From Victivallales bacterium (GTDB lineage: Bacteria; Verrucomicrobiota; Lentisphaeria; Oligosphaerales; Oligosphaeraceae), in contig JAFTAC010000446.1 of NCBI GenBank assembly GCA_017458805.1, positions 1 to 9,515 on the forward strand: DNA of 9,515 nucleotides, in the 5' to 3' direction. Position 1 is the first letter of the stretch. Each line of letters starts with the position of its first letter. The notes beneath the pieces are model-generated. The model made no database searches. It had not been told where the DNA came from and was given only the letters and a program-made list of their open reading frames with translations. Position numbers and translations under genes: made by a program. Positions 1 to 5,099 of the stretch are shown here, in pieces.

Positions 1-39
1 AACGGAATACATCTCAAGTGCAACTGGAATGTAAGTCAT
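1..39 (-). CDS. Partial CDS, probable sugar-phosphate isomerase/epimerase (N-terminus only)
   Basis: An ATG at 39-37 opens a minus-strand frame that stays open to the window edge and reads MTYIPVALEMYSV, so only 13 residues are visible. A good Shine-Dalgarno (AAAAGGA) sits 8 nt before the ATG, which supports a real start. The pattern of a short polar lead followed by IP-(I/V)-AL-x-(L/M)-YSV is typical of the first beta strand of TIM-barrel sugar-phosphate isomerases/epimerases (xylose isomerase-like fold), which are abundant in PVC-type bacteria. That family call is inferred from this one strand only; catalytic metal-binding residues lie outside the window. It follows the sigma factor gene on the same strand after a 79-nt gap and may have its own promoter. 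Confidence 0.5.
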   Translation of the reverse strand, partial: MTYIPVALEMYSV

Positions 40-47
40 GTTGTAAA

Positions 48-54
48 TCCTTTT
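48..54 (-). promoter_or_regulatory. Ribosome binding site of the left-edge gene
   Basis: On the minus strand the sequence AAAAGGA lies 8 nt upstream of the ATG at 39-37. It is one of the clearest Shine-Dalgarno sites in the window and is the main reason to accept the short truncated frame as a real gene start. Confidence 0.6.
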
Positions 55-118
55 GATTTGTATGGTTTGTATTTGGGTTGGAAATTATTACTATCGTAGA
101 TGGAACGCGGCAAACGCT

Positions 119-1432
119 TCAAAGACCGTCCAAGGGGTTTTGCATGTCAGATAGACGCATCTTCTGGAGAGCCAGGGTCTTTATCTGGCGGACGCGTTCG
201 CTGGAGATGCCCATTTTCTTGCTGATTTCCGACAAGGTAAGGCACTTGCCGTCCCTTAGACCAAAATTGAGCTGGATAATGGTGCGTTCCCGCTCGTCCA
301 GGAGTGACATCAATTCATCAAGCGAACTGCGAATGTTCTGCAAGTCCAACGCAACGTCAGGGGGACGTGTGTTGGGGTCGGCGATGTTGTCCTCCAGCGT
401 GTTGCTGTCATCAATTATTGCATGGAGCGACAGTGGCTGCTGGACCATCTTCTGAAGGGCGACTATCTTGGCGGTTGGCAATTTCACCAGTGCAGCCAAT
501 TTCTCTGGGGAGGGAACTTGTCCTGTCTCCGTGAGATAGCGTTGTTCAGCCTGCTTGATGGATGCTATCTGCGCAACCGTGTTGGCGGGCATCCGTATGA
601 TGCGGCTGTGGTTGGTGATGTATTTTGTGATGGCCTGGCGAATCCAGTAGCTGGCATACGTTGTGAAGCGATGCCCCAGCTTGTGGTCGAATTTATCGAC
701 GGCGCGCATCAAGCCGATGTTTCCCTCCTGCACCAGATCGGCCAGGGAGATGCTGGTCCCTGCATAGTGTCCTGCAATGCTGATGACAAGCCGAAGATTA
801 TGCTCTATCAGCGTCTTTGACGCCTCGTTCATTTGGGATGTAAGCTGTTCAATTTCAGGTTTCAACTGTACCCACTTCTCTTGCGGGACGAAATAGGCGT
901 TTACGCTTTCGTCCATCAGTTTGTCAAGGCAGAGCTGGTAGAAGGTGTTCTTGGGGGCAAGTTGCAAGAAGGCTTTGACGAACGCCGACAGTTTTGAGGA
1001 AGCCCCTGCATCTCCCTGTGAAAACGTGGGGGCGTATTTGTTTGTGATGTCCAAAACCAACTTGCAGAACCGTTCCTTCAGGCTCTGGTCACTTTTATCG
1101 TCCTGGCTCTGCTCGTTTCTCTCCTCACTCTGTCCGCCAAAGTTGAAATAATGCTCCAGTTTCAAATTGTTCTGTGTAATCAGCAGAGAGTTCAGCACCG
1201 ACATGATCAGCAGGGGGAACTCGTCGATTATCGCATGAATACGCTGGCGGCACTCGTAATGCTGCGTCGTCCATTTAATCTCTTCTTCCTGTGTCAGAAT
1301 TGGAAACTTGCTGACCTGGTGCATGTAGGCCGCTTCCAGCTCATGCGAGATGCAACCAGCAAAATACGAACGCACACGCACATCGTTGTGCGCCTTCGTC
1401 CGTATTTCATTTGTGCTGCCTTCCTGGGTCAT
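119..1432 (-). CDS. RNA polymerase sigma factor, sigma-70 family (RpoD/RpoS-like)
   Basis: This 437-residue protein is a promoter-recognition subunit of RNA polymerase. A region 1.2-like segment lies at about residues 30-60 (a YMHQVSKFPILTQEEE motif). Region 2 spans about 204-283, with the core-binding signature DLVQEGNIGLMRAVDKFD and the region 2.3/2.4 helix YASYWIRQAIT. Region 3 lies at about 283-350, and region 4 at about 365-428 with a helix-turn-helix ending SSERVRQIK. Q266 and T269 match the residues that read the -10 element in E. coli RpoD, so a TATAAT-like target is likely. About 140 residues, partly acidic and low-complexity (residues 100-118), separate regions 1.2 and 2, like the non-conserved insert of primary sigmas, while region 1.1 is essentially absent. 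The first of the two melting tryptophans is tyrosine (Y262). It could be a group 2 stationary-phase or stress sigma or a divergent primary sigma; I cannot decide. The ATG at 1432 has no Shine-Dalgarno; a TATAAA ends 10 nt upstream. Confidence 0.93.
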   Translation of the reverse strand: MTQEGSTNEIRTKAHNDVRVRSYFAGCISHELEAAYMHQVSKFPILTQEEEIKWTTQHYECRQRIHAIIDEFPLLIMSVLNSLLITQNNLKLEHYFNFGGQSEERNEQSQDDKSDQSLKERFCKLVLDITNKYAPTFSQGDAGASSKLSAFVKAFLQLAPKNTFYQLCLDKLMDESVNAYFVPQEKWVQLKPEIEQLTSQMNEASKTLIEHNLRLVISIAGHYAGTSISLADLVQEGNIGLMRAVDKFDHKLGHRFTTYASYWIRQAITKYITNHSRIIRMPANTVAQIASIKQAEQRYLTETGQVPSPEKLAALVKLPTAKIVALQKMVQQPLSLHAIIDDSNTLEDNIADPNTRPPDVALDLQNIRSSLDELMSLLDERERTIIQLNFGLRDGKCLTLSEISKKMGISSERVRQIKTLALQKMRLSDMQNPLDGL

Positions 1433-1442
1433 AAGTTACTTG

Positions 1443-1470
1443 TTTATATCCATTTGAGTGAACGCTAGAA
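1443..1470 (-). promoter_or_regulatory. Candidate promoter of the sigma factor gene, possibly leaderless
   Basis: On the minus strand TTCTAG (1470-1465) is followed after 16 nt by TATAAA (1448-1443), which ends exactly 10 nt before the sigma ATG. A transcript starting about 6-7 nt after the -10 box would have a leader of only 3-5 nt, which fits the lack of a Shine-Dalgarno. The -35 half is a poor match to TTGACA. The arrangement closely resembles that before the FHA gene. This is inference from sequence only. Confidence 0.35.
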
Positions 1471-1485
1471 CAGCAGTTGGTAGAG
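1466..1485. repeat. 20-bp direct repeat, copy A
   Basis: The 20 bases from 1466 to 1485 (starting TAGAACAGCAG) are identical to those at 1533-1552. Read on the minus strand this copy would encode the last residues LYQLLF of the FHA protein followed by a TAG stop, so it is a duplicate of that gene's 3' end. It flanks a 47-bp palindrome-bearing segment. Confidence 0.9.
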
Positions 1486-1532
1486 GGGGTGAGCAAGGGG
1501 TAACGACGACGCCTCGTCGTCGCAAACCGCCT
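1486..1532. mobile_element. Putative 47-bp palindromic insertion element between direct repeats
   Basis: This segment lies between two identical 20-bp direct repeats and contains a perfect inverted repeat (arms 1504-1511 and 1515-1522, CGACGACG/CGTCGTCG, loop CCT). Removing it together with one repeat copy restores an FHA gene with the same C-terminus and a TAG instead of a TAA stop. That is what would be expected if a small non-coding palindromic element had inserted and duplicated 20 bp of target. Duplication by replication slippage or template switching is an alternative. No transposase is present and the GC-rich hairpin has no T tract on either side. Confidence 0.4.
1504..1522. repeat. 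Perfect inverted repeat (8-bp arms, 3-nt loop)
   Basis: CGACGACG and CGTCGTCG are perfect reverse complements around a CCT loop. The hairpin begins 9 nt after the FHA stop codon on the minus strand. It is not followed by a run of T on the minus strand, so it does not look like an ordinary intrinsic terminator, although it could stabilise the 3' end of the upstream message. Confidence 0.85.
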
Positions 1533-2326
1533 TAGAACAGCAGTTGGTAGAGAGTGTTTGCGAAGAGGATGAAGATGAGCAGACAAAGCAGCAGGACAAT
1601 CATCAGAGCGATAATCCAGCCAAACGGTGTCTTCGCAACACGTTTGACACTGGACATCGTTGCGTTTGGGTTGTGCAAGTCATTGTCCATCATGCTAGAC
1701 ACCTGCATTTGGGAGCGAACACCACGCACAATTCGCACCGTGGTTTCCGCCATCATCAGCTCATCCCCCTCTTTCAGCTCAGTACGTGCCGTGCCAACGG
1801 ATACGCCGTTGATGGCCGATTCGTATGAGCTATGGATGCCTTCATACTCCAGGTGTTCGCCGTCGGAGAAGATTTTGCCGTGGATGCGTGCAACATCCTC
1901 TGTGCGCACGGTGATGTAGTTGTCTTTCGAGGCGCCTATGGTGTTCACGCCTGGCCAGATGACTGACCGATGGCGGTTGTCTTCGGTGTGCTCGTCGCAT
2001 ACCACATCGAAGGGGCTGGGCTTTGTCTTTTCACCAACACAGAGGAAATATTGCGAGAAGCGGAATACGGAGCCATCAACCAAGGGGGCGCTCTTGATGC
2101 GTTCTGCGTTCAAGAATACGCCGCAATTCCCGATGCTCTCCAGCATCCAGTTCACGCCATTTCTTTTGATGCGTATGTGCTCGCGGCTGACGGTGTTATC
2201 GACTACCCCCTTGAGGCTGACGTCGCAAGAGGAGGCACGCCCGATGACCACGTTGAACGCCGTGGTACCCAGTTTGAAATGGCGCAGGCGTTCGCCAAGA
2301 TAGTTGTAAATGCTGCAATCTGGCAT
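1532..2326 (-). CDS. Tandem FHA-domain protein with C-terminal membrane anchor
   Basis: This 264-residue protein has an N-terminal forkhead-associated domain, about residues 22-95, with the usual phosphothreonine-binding signature: G29-R30, the SREH motif (S47, H50) and a GVFLN turn (N73). A second FHA-like repeat follows at about 126-200 (TIGASKD, VARIHGKI, INGVSV, EGDELMM). It keeps the histidine and the NG turn but has lost the GR arginine and the SxxH serine, so it probably no longer binds phosphopeptides in the standard way. A linker of about 35 residues leads to one hydrophobic helix at about 235-258, close to the C-terminus, with a basic stretch (KRVAK) just before it. This suggests a tail anchor with the FHA domains in the cytoplasm. 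FHA domains read Ser/Thr kinase signals; no kinase is in the window. The start codon lies 11 nt after the hydrolase stop, with no clear Shine-Dalgarno but a TATAAT 10 nt upstream. Confidence 0.88.
   Translation of the reverse strand: MPDCSIYNYLGERLRHFKLGTTAFNVVIGRASSCDVSLKGVVDNTVSREHIRIKRNGVNWMLESIGNCGVFLNAERIKSAPLVDGSVFRFSQYFLCVGEKTKPSPFDVVCDEHTEDNRHRSVIWPGVNTIGASKDNYITVRTEDVARIHGKIFSDGEHLEYEGIHSSYESAINGVSVGTARTELKEGDELMMAETTVRIVRGVRSQMQVSSMMDNDLHNPNATMSSVKRVAKTPFGWIIALMIVLLLCLLIFILFANTLYQLLF
1533..1552. repeat. 20-bp direct repeat, copy B (overlaps the FHA gene 3' end)
   Basis: This copy is identical to 1466-1485 and covers the last codons and most of the stop codon of the FHA gene. The identity ends immediately outside the 20 bases on both sides, as expected for a target duplication or a slippage junction. 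Confidence 0.9.
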
Positions 2327-2336
2327 AAGTCAATGG

Positions 2337-2363
2337 ATTATACTATGGTTGCGGTCACTAGAA
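2337..2363 (-). promoter_or_regulatory. Candidate internal promoter of the FHA gene, possibly leaderless
   Basis: On the minus strand TTCTAG (2363-2358) is followed after 15 nt by a perfect TATAAT (2342-2337). The TATAAT overlaps the TAA stop of the hydrolase gene and ends 10 nt before the FHA ATG. The -35 part is weak. The spacing and the shared ACTTATG start context mirror those of the sigma factor gene. The overlap with the end of a coding region makes chance similarity possible. Confidence 0.35.
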
Positions 2364-3036
2364 TAGGACGATGGTCTGAGGCTATTCTTTCATCTATTAC
2401 ACTTATTCCCAAGTTCTTCCATTGATTCTCCTTGTGGAAGAATCCATGGTCGATGGGCTTCGTCGGATTGTCCGAAGGGCAGGTGTATAGAACTTCCTTG
2501 CCGTTTGCTGGCTTCAGATGGCTTGCCATCAGCTTCCACTCGTATGAGCTGGGAAAGCAGTTGAAGTCGCCAAGGACAACAGAGGGCAGGGGGCTCTTCA
2601 GAAGTTCCTCACAGAGGATGCCCGCTGACAGGATGCGCAAATCCCGCTCCAGCGGGAAGTGGGTGCAGTAGATGCGGAAAGGGGTTCCATTTGCGGTCGT
2701 CGTCTCCACGCCGAAGAGGGTGCGCATTTCATAGCCAGGCAGTTGCCTGTGAAGAACCACCTTGCCAGGATTGCTGGTGAGGATGCCGATCCCGTATGAG
2801 CCGCCCTGAAGGTCTATCGCCTTCCCGAAGAAGCCGAACATGCCTGTGAGCCTGGCCAGCTCCGCCGTCTCATCGACGCCGTTGCTGCGAGCGGCCCCAT
2901 TGTCCAGCTCCTGCAAGGCCACGCAGTCAGCCTTCTGGCGGGAGATGACGGCAGCGGCGCGGACCAGGTCGATGGTCTTGTCCATCCCACAACCGTGGCA
3001 GACGTTGTAGCTCAAAAAGCGCATTGGCTGTTCCAT
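2338..3036 (-). CDS. Endonuclease/exonuclease/phosphatase (EEP) family metal-dependent hydrolase
   Basis: This 232-residue protein matches the EEP (DNase I-like, exonuclease III-like) fold over its full length. Its motifs come in order: SYNVCHG with metal/active-site N11, LQELD with metal-binding E43, CTHF with H126, VVLGDFN with D157 and N159, KPIDHGF with D196, and SDHRPI with the catalytic D221-H222 pair. The active site therefore looks complete. The substrate cannot be told from sequence: family members cleave DNA, RNA, inositol phosphates, sphingomyelin or other phosphodiesters. No signal peptide is seen, so it is probably cytoplasmic, and its short compact form resembles small stand-alone EEP proteins. 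It starts only 3 nt after the proS stop, with a GGAGG inside the proS 3' end 14 nt before the ATG, so cotranscription with proS is likely. An alternative Met at residue 5 is equally close to the conserved start. Confidence 0.9.
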   Translation of the reverse strand: MEQPMRFLSYNVCHGCGMDKTIDLVRAAAVISRQKADCVALQELDNGAARSNGVDETAELARLTGMFGFFGKAIDLQGGSYGIGILTSNPGKVVLHRQLPGYEMRTLFGVETTTANGTPFRIYCTHFPLERDLRILSAGILCEELLKSPLPSVVLGDFNCFPSSYEWKLMASHLKPANGKEVLYTCPSDNPTKPIDHGFFHKENQWKNLGISVIDERIASDHRPILVTATIV

Positions 3037-3039
3037 AAT

Positions 3040-4788
3040 TTACTGCAATGCCTCCATCGCTTCCTTGATGTCGTTTTCAATGCGTGCGATAACCTGTTCC
3101 TTGTCAAGCATCTCGGAGTTTTTGCCCCAGTCGCGGTGCTTGTACTCCACCTTCCCCTGGTCAAGGGTCTTCGGCGAGACGACCACGCGCAGAGGCACAC
3201 CGATGAGGTCGGCATCCGCAAAGGCGAAGCCAGCCTTCTCGCCTCGGTCATCGTAAAGCACGTCTATCCCCTTGGCTGTCAAGGCGTCATAGAGCCCTTG
3301 ACACGCCTCGGCGACTTCTGGCTTGTTGTGGTTCAGGCCGATGATTTCAACCTGGAACGGCGCAATCGACATAGGCCAGATCGGGCCATAGTCATCATGG
3401 CACTGCTCGATGACGGCGGCCATGGCGCGCCCGATGCCGATGCCATAGCATCCCATGATCATCGGGTGGCTCTTGCCGTCCTGGTCTAGGTACGTGCATC
3501 CCATGGGCTCCGAGTACTTGGTGCCAAGCTGGAAGATGTTGCCGACCTCGATGCCCTTGAGCAGCTTCAGCTGCGTTCCGTCCGTGGGGCTGGGATCGAC
3601 TTCGCGAACCGTTGCGATGTCGGTGACCACGATGCCTTCCTTGCTGGGGAGGTCGCGCTCATAGTTGAAGTTCAGGTAGTGGTAGTTCAATTCATTTGCA
3701 CCGACAACCAAGTTGCTCGATTCTACGGCAGAGGGGTCAACCACTATGCGCATCTTATCAGGAACCAGCTTCGTGTCAATGGAATAGAGCGATGCAAATC
3801 CAGGCACGGCCCCGATGGAGGAGATGAGAGCGTCGTCAGCAAAGGAGATTTCAGGGCTCTGGAGGGCCTTCTTCAGCTTTGCCTCGTTCACCTCAAGGTC
3901 GCCGCGGATGCAGACGAAGACCAGCTTGCCTTCCATGTCCTTGTAGAAGACCGCCTTGCAGGTCTTGCTGGCGGGCAGGCCAAGGAACTTCGCCAAATCG
4001 TCAATTGTCTTGCAGTCAGGCGTATAGACCTTCTCCAACGGCTTGGGCTCCTCCTTGACATACTCCAATTTGGAGCATGCGATTTCGCGGTTCGCCTTGT
4101 ATTTGCCGTCCTCCGAACAGAAGATGGTGTCTTCGCCGCAGTCCGCTATGGCCATGAACTCGTGCGAGACCTTGCCGCCAATCATGCCTGAATCGGAAAG
4201 AATTGCCAGGCACTGCTTCAGACCAATGCGGCGGAAGAAACGCTCGTAGGCGACGTAGCAGCGCTGGTAGTACTCCTCCAGGCTCGCCTGGGAGGTGTGG
4301 AAACTGTAGGCGTCCTTCATCGTGAACTCGCGAACCCTAATAAGCCCTGCACGTGGACGCGCCTCGTCGCGGTACTTGGTCTGGACCTGGTACATCATGC
4401 AGGGGAGCTGCTTGTAGGAGACCAGCTCCGTGCGAGCTATCTGCACAACCGCCTCTTCGTGGGTCATGCCCAGAAGCATGTCCTTGTTGTTGCGGTCTTT
4501 GAAGCGAAGAAGCTCCGCTCCGACCGTCTGAAAACGTCCGCTTTCAATCCACAAATCGGCAGGCAATACCACAGGCATCTTTATCTCCTGCCCGTCGATG
4601 GCGTTCATTTCCTCGCGGACAATCGCTTCGATTTTGGAGATGATGCGTTGCCCCAACGGCAGGATGGAGTAGAGCCCCGCCGAGACTGGACGGCAGTAGC
4701 CGCCGCGTATGAGGAAGATGTGACTGGCTGTCTGTGCGTCCCTGGGCGCCTCTTTCAGCCGCTGACCGATGAGTTGTGAAAGTCGCAT
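3040..4788 (-). CDS. proS: Proline--tRNA ligase, bacterial type with editing domain
   Basis: This 582-residue class II aminoacyl-tRNA synthetase charges tRNA-Pro with proline in the cytoplasm. The catalytic core shows motif 1 (about 40-76, LPLGQRIISKIEAIVREEMN), motif 2 (about 139-164, YRDEARPRAGLIRVREF then TMKDAYSFH) and motif 3 (about 445-455, GCYGIGIGR). Between motifs 2 and 3 lies the YbaK-like insertion domain (about 225-400, including LGLPASKTCKAVFY and FVCIRGDLEVNEAKL). In bacterial-type ProRS this domain removes mischarged alanine. The C-terminal anticodon-binding domain contains YDDRGEKAGFAFADADLIGVPLR, very like E. coli ProRS. The length is normal for the family. I place the start at the ATG at 4788 because the conserved N-terminus (MRLSQ...LKEAP.DA...SHIFLIRGG) begins there; an in-frame TTG at 4830 would add 14 unconserved residues. 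It heads the minus-strand block. Confidence 0.97.
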   Translation of the reverse strand: MRLSQLIGQRLKEAPRDAQTASHIFLIRGGYCRPVSAGLYSILPLGQRIISKIEAIVREEMNAIDGQEIKMPVVLPADLWIESGRFQTVGAELLRFKDRNNKDMLLGMTHEEAVVQIARTELVSYKQLPCMMYQVQTKYRDEARPRAGLIRVREFTMKDAYSFHTSQASLEEYYQRCYVAYERFFRRIGLKQCLAILSDSGMIGGKVSHEFMAIADCGEDTIFCSEDGKYKANREIACSKLEYVKEEPKPLEKVYTPDCKTIDDLAKFLGLPASKTCKAVFYKDMEGKLVFVCIRGDLEVNEAKLKKALQSPEISFADDALISSIGAVPGFASLYSIDTKLVPDKMRIVVDPSAVESSNLVVGANELNYHYLNFNYERDLPSKEGIVVTDIATVREVDPSPTDGTQLKLLKGIEVGNIFQLGTKYSEPMGCTYLDQDGKSHPMIMGCYGIGIGRAMAAVIEQCHDDYGPIWPMSIAPFQVEIIGLNHNKPEVAEACQGLYDALTAKGIDVLYDDRGEKAGFAFADADLIGVPLRVVVSPKTLDQGKVEYKHRDWGKNSEMLDKEQVIARIENDIKEAMEALQ

Positions 4789-4884
4789 GAAATCTGTTGC
4801 CTTTTGTTTGATGGGGCAAGGTGGCTGCAAAACACAAGTGTCTCTTGCGTTTCCAAACAGGTCTCCTTTTTGCCCTTTGGGGAG

Positions 4885-4913
4885 TTTATTATCAGTATTC
4901 TTTAAAATATAAT
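4885..4913 (+). promoter_or_regulatory. Candidate plus-strand promoter for the debranching enzyme gene
   Basis: A perfect TATAAT at 4908-4913 has TTTATT 17 nt upstream (4885-4890), a half match to the -35 consensus. If used, it would give a 5' leader of about 180 nt before the ATG at 5100. A weaker alternative is TACTAT at 5081-5086, much closer to that ATG. Confidence 0.35.
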
Positions 4914-4933
4914 GGCAAATGGCATTTAAACAA
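4906..4933 (-). promoter_or_regulatory. Candidate minus-strand promoter for proS
   Basis: On the minus strand TTGTTT (4933-4928) precedes TATATT (4911-4906) by 16 nt. It overlaps the plus-strand candidate promoter, so the two divergent transcripts could compete for polymerase. The evidence is only consensus similarity in AT-rich DNA. Confidence 0.25.
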
Positions 4934-5099
4934 GCCAGATACTAAAATTATTTGCGCAGAAATGGCAAAAGAGAGGGCATTTTTCAGGCACAGCCGAAAA
5001 AACCATCAAGCCAGTTTGCAAAAGATACGCGTTTGATTAAAGTAATCATTGTTTTCAAAGTCCTTAGCAAATATTGATTTTACTATCCTTATCTCCAGA

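Larger units (their letters stand above)
4789..5099. other. Divergent intergenic control region between proS and the debranching gene
   Basis: About 310 bp separate the divergent start codons. The part next to proS is mixed in composition, and 4885-4935 and 5040-5099 are AT-rich. I see candidate promoters in both directions, a short palindrome AAATGGCATTT at 4917-4927 and no convincing gene. No T-box or other riboswitch pattern was recognised upstream of proS, and no clear Shine-Dalgarno precedes the debranching enzyme. Confidence 0.6.

Noticed and set aside
1504..1522. Hairpin after the FHA gene as an intrinsic terminator
   Set aside because: The stem is strong but no T-run follows on the minus strand (the sequence continues TTACCCCTTG), so it lacks the second half of a terminator.
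1466..1552. Integron attC site or CRISPR repeat pair
   Set aside because: There are only two repeat copies with one spacer-like segment, no integrase or cas gene, and no paired attC core sites in the right arrangement.
3679..4191. Plus-strand open frame of 170 codons opposite proS
   Set aside because: It is antisense to the conserved editing domain of ProRS and has no recognisable domain.
4789..4830. In-frame TTG start for proS at 4830
   Set aside because: The added 14 residues do not resemble the family, whereas the ATG at 4788 begins exactly at the conserved ProRS N-terminus.
4821..5036. Plus-strand open frame of 71 codons in the divergent intergenic region
   Set aside because: It starts with GTG without a clear Shine-Dalgarno, overlaps candidate promoters in both directions and its product resembles nothing known to me.
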